Shown in pieces: positions 1 through 6,300 of a stretch of DNA of 9,512 bases; within the stretch, counting starts at the first letter, position 1, and every line of letters begins with the position of its first letter. This stretch comes from Oscillospiraceae bacterium (lineage in GTDB: Bacteria; Bacillota_A; Clostridia; Oscillospirales; JAAYXM01): positions 1 to 9,512 of the forward strand of contig JAFQVE010000369.1 in the NCBI GenBank assembly GCA_017408185.1. Reading direction: 5' to 3'. A program made the position numbers and the translations under genes. The notes under the pieces were generated by a model, which saw only the letters and a program-made list of their open reading frames with translations, was not told where the DNA came from and made no database searches.

Positions 1-31
1 AGCTTGCATTCTACCGATGAACTATACCTGC
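1..31 (-). tRNA. Partial tRNA, probably tRNA-Gly (5' portion only)
   Basis: On the minus strand the sequence starting at 31 reads GCAGGTATAGTTCATCGGTA and continues to the window edge. This gives the acceptor 5' strand, the conserved T8-A9, a D arm with the TCATCGGTAGA pattern, and the start of the anticodon stem. The start GCAGGTATAGTTCA is typical of Firmicutes glycine tRNAs, which is the basis for the Gly call. The anticodon, T arm and 3' end lie outside the window, so identity is inferred and not read. It is co-directional with tRNA-Thr, but a terminator-like hairpin lies between them. Confidence 0.7.
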
Positions 32-36
32 AATAT

Positions 37-62
37 AAAACGCACGGCTCAAAAGCCGTGCG
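37..62 (-). terminator. Rho-independent terminator-like hairpin between two tRNA genes
   Basis: A perfect 9-bp stem (41-49 with 54-62, CGCACGGCT / AGCCGTGCG) closes a 4-nt loop. Read on the minus strand it is followed by TTTTATATTG, the expected U-tract. It begins one base after the CCA end of tRNA-Thr, so it fits as the end of the tRNA-Thr transcript. The oddity is that the tRNA-Gly gene starts only five bases beyond the U-tract. Confidence 0.75.
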
Positions 63-63
63 C

Positions 64-139
64 TGGAGCTGATGAGCGGACTTGAACCGCTGACCTGCTG
101 ATTACGAATCAGCTGCTCTACCGACTGAGCCACATCAGC
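64..139 (-). tRNA. tRNA-Thr (anticodon CGT), CCA encoded
   Basis: The minus strand folds into a complete cloverleaf of 76 nt including CCA. Acceptor strands are GCTGATG (139 to 133) and CATCAGC (74 to 68). The D arm contains GGCTCAGTCGGTAGAGC, the anticodon stem is GCTGA/TCAGC around the loop TTCGTAA, and the T arm is AGCGG TTCAAGT CCGCT. The anticodon is CGT, decoding ACG threonine codons. The discriminator base is T (67) and CCA is genomically encoded at 66-64. The gene is downstream of a promoter at 324-352 with a long structured leader, and is followed at once by a terminator-like hairpin. The first three bases of the mature tRNA lie inside the end of the leader's inverted repeat. Confidence 0.97.
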
Positions 140-307
140 ATAAAAGCCAAGGGAAGTCGAACACCTCAAGGTTTAAAAAACAAAATTTCCGCGAACTACT
201 GCAGAAAATTCTGCAAATATACGACACCTTGCGAGGACGACAAGTTTAAAGTATAAAAACTTAACAAGTTTAAGGCTTAAGGGGTTCGACTCCCCTTGGC
301 TTATGCT
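137..307 (-). repeat. Long imperfect inverted repeat forming the leader of tRNA-Thr; structured RNA or small palindromic element
   Basis: The left arm (137-177) and right arm (269-307) are inverted copies. By hand I align 34 identical positions of 39, with one 2-nt gap. The shared core reads AGCCAAGGG, AGTCGAAC, CCT and AAG. Each arm carries a T-loop-like motif: GGGGTTCGACTCCCC on plus at 281-295, and GGTGTTCGACTTCCC on the minus strand in the left arm. Read as minus-strand RNA, two of the arm differences become G-U wobbles, while on the plus strand they are A-C mismatches, which favours a minus-strand RNA. The AT-rich centre contains a further stem (TGCAGAA 200-206 / TTCTGCA 209-215) and a direct repeat ACAAGTTTAA (240-249, 264-273). 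No protein is encoded. It could be a leader processed away from tRNA-Thr, a MITE-like element, or tRNA-derived debris. I do not recognise a named RNA family. Confidence 0.6.
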
Positions 308-320
308 TTAACGAGCATAA
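301..320 (-). other. Leader hairpin at the predicted transcript 5' end
   Basis: TTATGCT (301-307) and AGCATAA (314-320) form a perfect 7-bp stem with a 6-nt loop. The predicted start of the minus-strand tRNA transcript (about 317) falls inside the outer stem, so five or so base pairs would survive in the RNA. The inner strand of this stem is also the outer end of the long inverted repeat, so it has a second possible partner beside the tRNA-Thr 5' end. Confidence 0.45.
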
Positions 321-323
321 ACT

Positions 324-352
324 ATTATAATATAAAAATGCGTTTTCGTCAA
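324..352 (-). promoter_or_regulatory. Promoter of the tRNA-Thr unit
   Basis: On the minus strand TTGACG (352 to 347) and TATAAT (329 to 324) are separated by exactly 17 bp, a near-consensus vegetative sigma-factor promoter. Predicted initiation is near 317, which puts roughly 175 nt of leader before the mature tRNA-Thr. It lies 39 bp beyond the stop codon of the regulator gene on the same strand, in very AT-rich DNA (353-390) without a strong terminator. Read-through from the regulator gene is therefore possible. Confidence 0.75.
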
Positions 353-390
353 TGGGAAATTTCAAAAAATATATTTAAATTGAAAAATGT

Positions 391-1329
391 TTATTGACCG
401 TCGGCATTGCGGTCAAGCTCACGCAGAAAATCGCGCTTTTTCTTTGTGTTGAAGTCCTGCTGATACGAATCGGGGCGCTTTCTCTTTCTGAAATTCGTGG
501 GAGAGTCGCCAAAGTAATCGCTGAAAGCGTGAATAAGCCGTGATTTATCGTAAAAGCCAACCGCCTCTGCTATTTTGCTGAGAGATTGCTCGGTGAAAAT
601 CAAAAGGTGCTGGGTTCGATGAAGGCGCAGGAGATGGATATATTCCATCGCGGTAAGCCCTGTTATCTCCTTGAATTTTTTCGTGAAGCCGTAATGGGAC
701 AGCGCTGTGAGCTTGCACAAATCATCAAGCGTTATTTTTTCCATATAGTGCTTTTCCATAAACATTATGGTATCATTGATACGCGTAGCCTGTTCGATTG
801 AGGCTTCAGATAAGCGTGAGTCTTCACACCGGACACACATAAGTCTGAGGAACGCTTCCAGCTTGTGAGTAAGCTTATCGAGAATTGTTTCCGAATAGCC
901 TGAAAATTCGGAGAGCATACTGCGGGCAAGCTCGTCTGCAACCTTTCGGTCGTCTTCGGTAAACTTATAAAATTCCGGTATCAGGTAGCGTTGAAAAATG
1001 ACGCGCTTGTTAAAATATGAGCAGAAAGTATATCCGTATGAGAGAAGAAATTTATCATTTAAGCAAACGGAAAGAATAACGGGGGTCTCGTCGGAAACGG
1101 TAGTATCAACGCAATGCGGCATGTGCGGGGGAATGGTTACGCAGGTTCCCGGCTCCTGGACATAGGATCTATCCTCTAATGTATGAACACACCTTCCTGC
1201 AAGAGCGTACCATATATGCACGTAATTATGTATATGCATAGCGGTTTTCGCGCGGTGGCACATTGAACTGAGAGAGAAACCGTGCTTTGAAACTATGGGA
1301 TCGGGGGAAATATGTATAGAGCCGGACAT
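391..1329 (-). CDS. AraC-family transcriptional regulator with N-terminal cupin domain
   Basis: A 312-residue protein, a usual length for two-domain AraC regulators. Residues about 10-100 look like the small cupin sensor: His-rich MHIHNYVHIW (31-40) followed by a turn with GRCVHTLE, and IPPHMPHCVD (66-75). Residues about 183-281 are the paired helix-turn-helix DNA-binding domain. The first helix pair is around LDDLCKLTALSHYGFTKKFK (201-220) and the second around SKIAEAVGF (251-259) to YFGDSPTNFRKR (272-283). A strongly basic tail of about 30 residues follows, which is longer than usual. The start is fixed by AGGAGG (1341 to 1336) six bases before the ATG, behind a consensus promoter at 1359-1387. 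It is transcribed divergently from the two secreted-protein genes, so it is the likely activator of that locus, responding to a sugar or degradation product. The ligand is not visible. Confidence 0.95.
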   Translation of the reverse strand: MSGSIHISPDPIVSKHGFSLSSMCHRAKTAMHIHNYVHIWYALAGRCVHTLEDRSYVQEPGTCVTIPPHMPHCVDTTVSDETPVILSVCLNDKFLLSYGYTFCSYFNKRVIFQRYLIPEFYKFTEDDRKVADELARSMLSEFSGYSETILDKLTHKLEAFLRLMCVRCEDSRLSEASIEQATRINDTIMFMEKHYMEKITLDDLCKLTALSHYGFTKKFKEITGLTAMEYIHLLRLHRTQHLLIFTEQSLSKIAEAVGFYDKSRLIHAFSDYFGDSPTNFRKRKRPDSYQQDFNTKKKRDFLRELDRNADGQ

Positions 1330-1358
1330 AACGAACCTCCTGCTTTTGGTATATGAAA

Positions 1359-1387
1359 ATTATACAATACAAAAACAGTTTTGTCAA
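1359..1387 (-). promoter_or_regulatory. Promoter of the AraC-family regulator
   Basis: On the minus strand a perfect TTGACA (1387 to 1382) and a perfect TATAAT (1364 to 1359) are spaced by 17 bp. Initiation would be near 1352, leaving about 22 nt of untranslated leader with AGGAGG before the ATG. Such a strong promoter suggests steady expression of the regulator unless it is repressed. Confidence 0.85.
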
Positions 1388-1405
1388 AAAGAAATATATT
1401 GCAGA

Positions 1406-1449
1406 TTTTACACCGAAGTGTTTCGTGTTTTACACCGTTTGTGTTTGAA
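1406..1449 (+). promoter_or_regulatory. Candidate AraC-type operator: 22-bp-spaced direct repeat
   Basis: TTTTACACCG occurs at 1406-1415 and again at 1428-1437, exactly 22 bp apart, about two helical turns. Each copy is followed by GTGTTT, so each unit also contains a small dyad: ACAC-N4-GTGT at 1410-1421, and ACAC-N5-GTGT in the second unit. The second unit runs into the -35 element of the rightward promoter. AraC-family proteins typically bind two direct half-sites about 21 bp apart, with the proximal one against -35, so this is the obvious activator site for the divergent regulator. Binding is inferred. Confidence 0.55.
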
Positions 1450-1473
1450 TTGTGAACCGGATTTCTGTATTAT
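1445..1473 (+). promoter_or_regulatory. Promoter of the secreted-protein genes
   Basis: TTGAAT (1445-1450) and TATTAT (1468-1473) are 17 bp apart, with initiation expected near 1480. Both hexamers deviate from consensus, unlike the divergent promoter. This fits a promoter that needs an activator bound at the repeats immediately upstream. The leader to the ATG at 1512 is about 30 nt. Confidence 0.6.
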
Positions 1474-1511
1474 AAGCTTACTGATACATTAACGAAAAGG
1501 TGGTTTTTAAA

Positions 1512-3317
1512 ATGAAAAAGTTACTTTCAATTATTCTTGCGGCAGCAATGCTTTTTGCGCTTGTTCCGTCAGTATTCGCGGAAGGAGAAACGGAAGAATT
1601 TACGGGATATGAATATGTGTTCAACACATCTGCGGTAGATGTGGAGGGAAGTAATGAGAGGTTGTCTCTTGATGATGACGGGTTGCTGAACCTTGCCAAT
1701 ATGGCAAAGGTGGAGCTTGACGACATAACCTCCGGCGTATCTGCTCCTTGGAAACCGGCATCGCATAATTATATTTCAACTGCAGGCGTAAATAGCAAGA
1801 GGTTTTATTTTCGGTCCAAACGGGCACACGATAGCTTTCTCACATGCTTTGCTTTAGAGCTTGATGTTAAAAACGGCGGAGCGTATCTGCCGAGTATGAG
1901 TTATCGAAAAAAGACAAGTTCACCGATAATAGATGTGTATCTTGTTAAAGCCGGAACAATATCGAATGAGACAAGTACAGTTGACTTCAATTTTCCCGCT
2001 ACTGCAGGAACGACAAATGATACTCGTGACAAGGATTTGCACGATTTCCTCGGCGGAAGCGATGAGAGCAAGCATCCGGATGCTTATAAGCTCGGAACAA
2101 TAGATATGTATTATAGCGAAACCCGAGATGGCTATATAGAGTATTTCGGCAATAAGCCTGTATTTCTTGATGATAACAGCAGCTATTCTCTTATTTTCCA
2201 TATAGTTGGAAAACATGAGAATTGCGCTAAGGCTGGAAGTGGAAGCTCAGCGTATTATGATGTTAATATTGCTTCCTTCACTCTTACCTACGCTCCGGAA
2301 AAGGTCGGCGAAGAGTTTGACTACGAAGCGGATGAGTATGTCGCATCAGACAACGCAACGGTAACAGCCCTTGCGGCATACGGAAACGGAGAGGCGGTTG
2401 AAGACAGCGACGTTATCTCAGTCGGCACTGTCACTTACGGTGAGACCTGCACGGTTTCTGTAAAAAATGAAACTGTTACAAAAGGCGATAAGACATATAA
2501 CTTCTCTCATTGGGCGAGAGGCGCGGAGACCGGCGCAAACAGACAAGCACTTTCAAATGATGCAAGCTTTGCGTATATGCCGTCCGAAGGAAACAATATT
2601 CTCATTGCAGTTTACGAGGAAGCGGGTGCGGAAAAGGAAGCAGCATTCTACAACTATAATGGTCAGCTTCTCACAGACCTTGAAATAACAGACAACAAGC
2701 TTCCGTCGCTTCCTTCAATGGCAGGCTTTGATGAGCCGGCATCAAAATGGGTTCAGCTTGGCACGGAGACAGAATTCGATGCAGAGGAAGATGTTTCCGA
2801 ACTTTCAGGCGACAAGGTCTTTATGGCAAAATACGGCGACAAGAAAAGCGACATCAGCATAACCGTAAACGGTGTGAAGAATACATATGCTTACGGTGAT
2901 TTAATTACCTGCGCATTACTGCAGGATAAGCCCGAGGGTCAGGTGTTTATGTACTGGACCAAGACCGTGAACGGAGCAGAGCTTCCGGAGATTGTAAGCA
3001 CTGAGGAAAGCTACAGCTTCTATGCGTGGGAGGACTGCACAGTCACTGCGGTTTATGGCGCTTCACAGCCCGAGCTTGGGAAAACAATGCGTAAGATTAT
3101 CATAAGCTCGGTTGCGGCAGGTAATGAAAACGCAATTATGGCAGAGTTTGTCGGTTTTAATGATGCTCTCGAAAAGGGAGTTATGATTAACGGACGTAAG
3201 ATCGCTATGACAACAAACAATTCGCAATTCACAGTTGTAAAAGAAGCTGCGGATGTTGCTGTCGGTTATGCTATAGTGAGCGACGGCGCCGGTGGATACG
3301 AGATAGTAACGGATTAA
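1512..3317 (+). CDS. Secreted multidomain protein with putative ligand-binding N-domain and InlB-type repeats
   Basis: 601 residues with no enzyme domain that I can see. The ATG at 1512 is chosen because AAAGGTGG (1495-1502) lies about 9 bases upstream; a GTG at 1500 in the same frame overlaps that ribosome site. A signal peptide spans residues 1-23, with likely cleavage after VFA. Residues 33-263 are a beta-rich domain closely matching the N-terminus of the downstream lyase. About 264-517 contains three modules like the divergent InlB B-repeat: NFSHWARG to IAVYEE, SKWVQLG to VFMAKY, and VFMYWTKT to TVTAVYGA. Residues 522-601 are a compact C-terminal domain with ALEKGVMINGRK and NSQFTVVK, a type I associate with clostridial extracellular proteins. 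There is no LPXTG motif, SLH domain or membrane anchor, so the protein is probably released. It is the first gene of a probable two-gene transcript. Confidence 0.95.
   Translation: MKKLLSIILAAAMLFALVPSVFAEGETEEFTGYEYVFNTSAVDVEGSNERLSLDDDGLLNLANMAKVELDDITSGVSAPWKPASHNYISTAGVNSKRFYFRSKRAHDSFLTCFALELDVKNGGAYLPSMSYRKKTSSPIIDVYLVKAGTISNETSTVDFNFPATAGTTNDTRDKDLHDFLGGSDESKHPDAYKLGTIDMYYSETRDGYIEYFGNKPVFLDDNSSYSLIFHIVGKHENCAKAGSGSSAYYDVNIASFTLTYAPEKVGEEFDYEADEYVASDNATVTALAAYGNGEAVEDSDVISVGTVTYGETCTVSVKNETVTKGDKTYNFSHWARGAETGANRQALSNDASFAYMPSEGNNILIAVYEEAGAEKEAAFYNYNGQLLTDLEITDNKLPSLPSMAGFDEPASKWVQLGTETEFDAEEDVSELSGDKVFMAKYGDKKSDISITVNGVKNTYAYGDLITCALLQDKPEGQVFMYWTKTVNGAELPEIVSTEESYSFYAWEDCTVTAVYGASQPELGKTMRKIIISSVAAGNENAIMAEFVGFNDALEKGVMINGRKIAMTTNNSQFTVVKEAADVAVGYAIVSDGAGGYEIVTD
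1608..2300 (+). other. Shared N-terminal domain, copy 1 (residues 33-263)
   Basis: This segment begins at YEYVF and ends near SFTLTYAPE. It matches copy 2 at 3497-4156 almost throughout. The strongest blocks are SSPIIDVYLVKAGTISN, GGSDESKHPDAYKLGTID and YSLIFHIVG. Alternating hydrophobic residues suggest a beta-sandwich, and its place just after the signal peptide in both proteins suggests ligand binding or a common surface partner. I do not recognise a named family. Confidence 0.75.
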
Positions 3318-3329
3318 AGGAATACTGAC

Positions 3330-3370
3330 AGCGGGGGGATTAGCGGCAAATATAACTCCCCTCGCTTTTT
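3330..3370 (+). terminator. Terminator or attenuator between the two secreted-protein genes
   Basis: A 10-bp stem (3330-3339 with 3357-3366) has one G-U pair in an otherwise perfect GC-rich helix, a 17-nt loop, and four T residues after the stem (3367-3370). It sits in the 74-bp gap between the genes. No convincing promoter follows before the next ATG, so it probably lets part of the transcription through and lowers expression of the giant downstream gene. Confidence 0.7.
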
Positions 3371-3391
3371 AAACCCCAAAAGGAGGACAAT

Positions 3392-6300
3392 ATGAAAAAG
3401 AAAATAATATCGTTTTTGCTTGCAGCTTCAATGCTTATATCGCTTTTCCCGGTTGCATTTGCGCAAGAAAACACGGATGCTGCCGAGGTGTCTGAATACA
3501 ACTACGTCTTTACGAGAGAGGCGGTGGATACCGAGAATAATCCCTCTCTTCTTAATAAGGACGGTAGGCTTCTCTATAGCACAATGGGGAATATGGCGCT
3601 TACGCATATAAAAGCGGATTCCTCGGAGCAGTGGAGACCTGCCGGGCATCACTATATTACGGGCAGTGAGGTAAAGACGGCGGCAAACGGCGGGCTTTAC
3701 TGGAAAGCTACGAGAAAGCCCACAGGGATGCTCACCTCATATGCAGTGGAGCTGTATGTTCCGGTTGGCGGTTCATATGTTCCTTCAATAAAGATGACGA
3801 AGAGTAAGTCCTCTCCGATAGTTGATGTGTATCTTGTAAAAGAGGGAACAACATCAAACGGGAAAACTCCGGGTGATTTCGTGTTTAAAAGCGAAACGGG
3901 TAAAACCAATGCCGCGATTAATACCTTTGTCGGCGGAACGGATGAGAGCAAGCGGCCGGAGGCGTATAAGCTCGGACGCATTGATTTGTATGCGGATGAA
4001 GAGTCGGAGAATAGATTTTCCTTTTCGCAGAGAACGCTTGACGGTGAAAGCAAATACTATCTGATATTCCATACCGTGGGGATGAACAGCAAATGCACGG
4101 CGAACAACACGCTGTATGAAGTAAGCGTTTCTTCGTTCAGGCTTGGAGCGCCGGAGCTTTGTGAGCTTTTGCTTGATTATGAAAGCTCGTATATTCTTGT
4201 TGACGATGCAGACGGTATGAAGCTTTCCGTTTCGGGAAAAATGACCGACGGAAAAGCTGCGGATTTAAGCCGTGCAAAGGTAACGTTCGCAAGCTCCGAT
4301 GTCTCGGTTGCGGAGGTTGATAAGAACGGCATTATCACGCCTGTATCACGCGGAAATGCGAAGATTACGGTACGAGTCGTGATGGGAGAGGTGACGCTCA
4401 CAAAATCGCTGCTTATAACGGTATCAAAAAAGTCCGTGGCAGCAAGCCGTGAGCTGCTTTGCGGAGAGATGACAAAAAACGCAAGCGGAGATTATGAACT
4501 AAGCTTTGATACAACGGAAGCAGGATATTATGACGTTGTGATGGTGGGCGAAAAGACATCAAACGCAAATAAGGCGCTTTTCTATATTGACGGCAAATAT
4601 ATCGGCAGCTTTGATGCAGAAAAAAAGGAAATGCAGGGACGATCAATTGAGCTTTCGGAGGGTGAGCATACGCTTATTATGAAAAACGGCTCTGACGTTC
4701 CGGTTAGCGGTGTTTTCCTTATGTCAACGGAAGAGCTTTGCGGAATAGAAAAAGCGGAAATTGAGATAGGGAGTGAAAAGCTCGCACCGGGGCAGACGGC
4801 AGACTGCGCAGTGAAGATAGTACAGAAAAACGGAGCAGAATATTATGCGCCGATAGTGTCGTATGACGGCTCGGTTGAAGCGGAATTTGTCGTAAACTGC
4901 AAGCCGGAGGGCGTTGCCTCGGTTGAAAACGGATTTCTGAAGGCGCTCACCGAAGGCGAGGCCGTGCTTTCTGTCTCCGAGACCTTCAACGGCTTTGATG
5001 TCAGTGGTGAGCTGGAAATTTCTGTAGATGACGTTTCTTTTGACCGTGCAGAGCTTAACGTATACGAAAATGAGAGATATTTTGTAGGCGACTCCAAAAA
5101 GCTGGAGACTTCCGCATTCCTTTCCGACGGAAGAGAAGTTGAAGAGCGCGATTTGGAGATTGGGGAGTTTACAAGCTCGGATGAAAGTGTTGTAAAAATT
5201 GAAAACGGAATGTTGACTGTCGTGGGAGAGGGCGAAGCAACCGTTTCGGTAAGCGTTATGTTCAACGAAACAGAATATATTGCATCCGTTCGTGTAAAGA
5301 CTGAAAGAGTACAACCCGAAGCAATTGAGGCAAGAACAGAGGCTGATGTGCTTTCTCTTCTCAGCGGAGAAGGCTCGACGCTGGTTGTGCGCGGCATAAA
5401 CAACAACGGCAGCGAATTTGACCTTACGGGAGCGACCTTCACATACGAAAATCTTACTCCGGATACTATATCGTTGAGCGATGACGGACTCGTCCGCGCA
5501 CTTTGCCACGGAACGGGAAGAGTAAAGGTTACGGCAAATATTGCCGGCGAGGAATTTTCGTGTGTGGCAGAGGTTGCTTGCGGCTCGGCAAAGACAAAGC
5601 CGACAATCTATACATATGAAATGCGCGAAAACGCTCTCGATAACATAAAAAAGTATGATTGGGCGAAGAGTCTGCAGAAGCAGGCGGTAGCAAAGGCAGA
5701 TAAGTGGGTAGCAAATCTTGACATACTCTATGAGCTTATGCCGGGTGAAGGCGTTCCTCGTTCCTTTGCCATTGCAACGCTTGACGCTCCTTCTCTTGCT
5801 ACGGAAGATACGCCGGCTATGCTTTACCATTGCCCGTACGACGGAACGGATATTCGAAATAACTATGGCTCATATGCATGGGGAGTGGATCCGCTCACCC
5901 GTCCGTGGAAGATTCAATGCCCCGATTGCAAACGCCTTTTCCCGAGTAACGATTTTGGAAGCTTTTATGAGCTTGGGTTAAATAAGGCAAACGGAGTTTT
6001 CTCCCGTGAGACGGCGCTTGCGCGCCACCGCGAGCTTTTCGGTGACCTTACAATAGAAGAGCCGGGGACTCTTGGCAGCGAGCAGTGGAAAGCGTATTAC
6101 GGTTACGGCAACAAAAACGGATATTTGTACAACTCTATGTATTCCGACAAAGACAGCACGTGGATGGTAGACGACGGCTTTGGCTGGTCTCCGCGTGACG
6201 GTGTTCCGGGGTCTGATGAGAAAGTAACAACAAATCCGAAGTGGTGCCCGATTGCGTTCTTTATGCACAGAGTGTGGAGACTCTCAAGCTTCGACAATAC

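Noticed and set aside
32..37. TATATT on the minus strand as the -10 box of tRNA-Gly.
   Set aside because: Initiation would fall inside the tRNA gene, and the upstream region is the terminator stem with no -35 match.
141..307. A tmRNA or a second tRNA suggested by GGGGTTCGACTCCCC.
   Set aside because: There is no matching 5' half, anticodon arm or tag-peptide frame at the right distance. The motif occurs in both arms of an inverted repeat instead.
141..320. A T-box leader for tRNA-Thr or another gene.
   Set aside because: T-box elements precede synthetase or amino-acid genes and carry a conserved T-box sequence before a terminator, neither of which is present.
361..384. A weak TTCAA/TTGAA dyad after the regulator gene as its terminator.
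   Set aside because: The stem has only five pairs in very AT-rich DNA and would not be stable.
586..801. A plus-strand 71-codon frame within the regulator gene.
   Set aside because: It is antisense to the helix-turn-helix coding region and has no family resemblance.
4724..5830. A 368-codon open frame on the minus strand, and an overlapping 199-codon one at 4843-5442.
   Set aside because: Both are antisense to the continuous lyase frame. They have odd compositions (Cys/Arg-rich or Ser/Thr-rich) and no recognisable domain.
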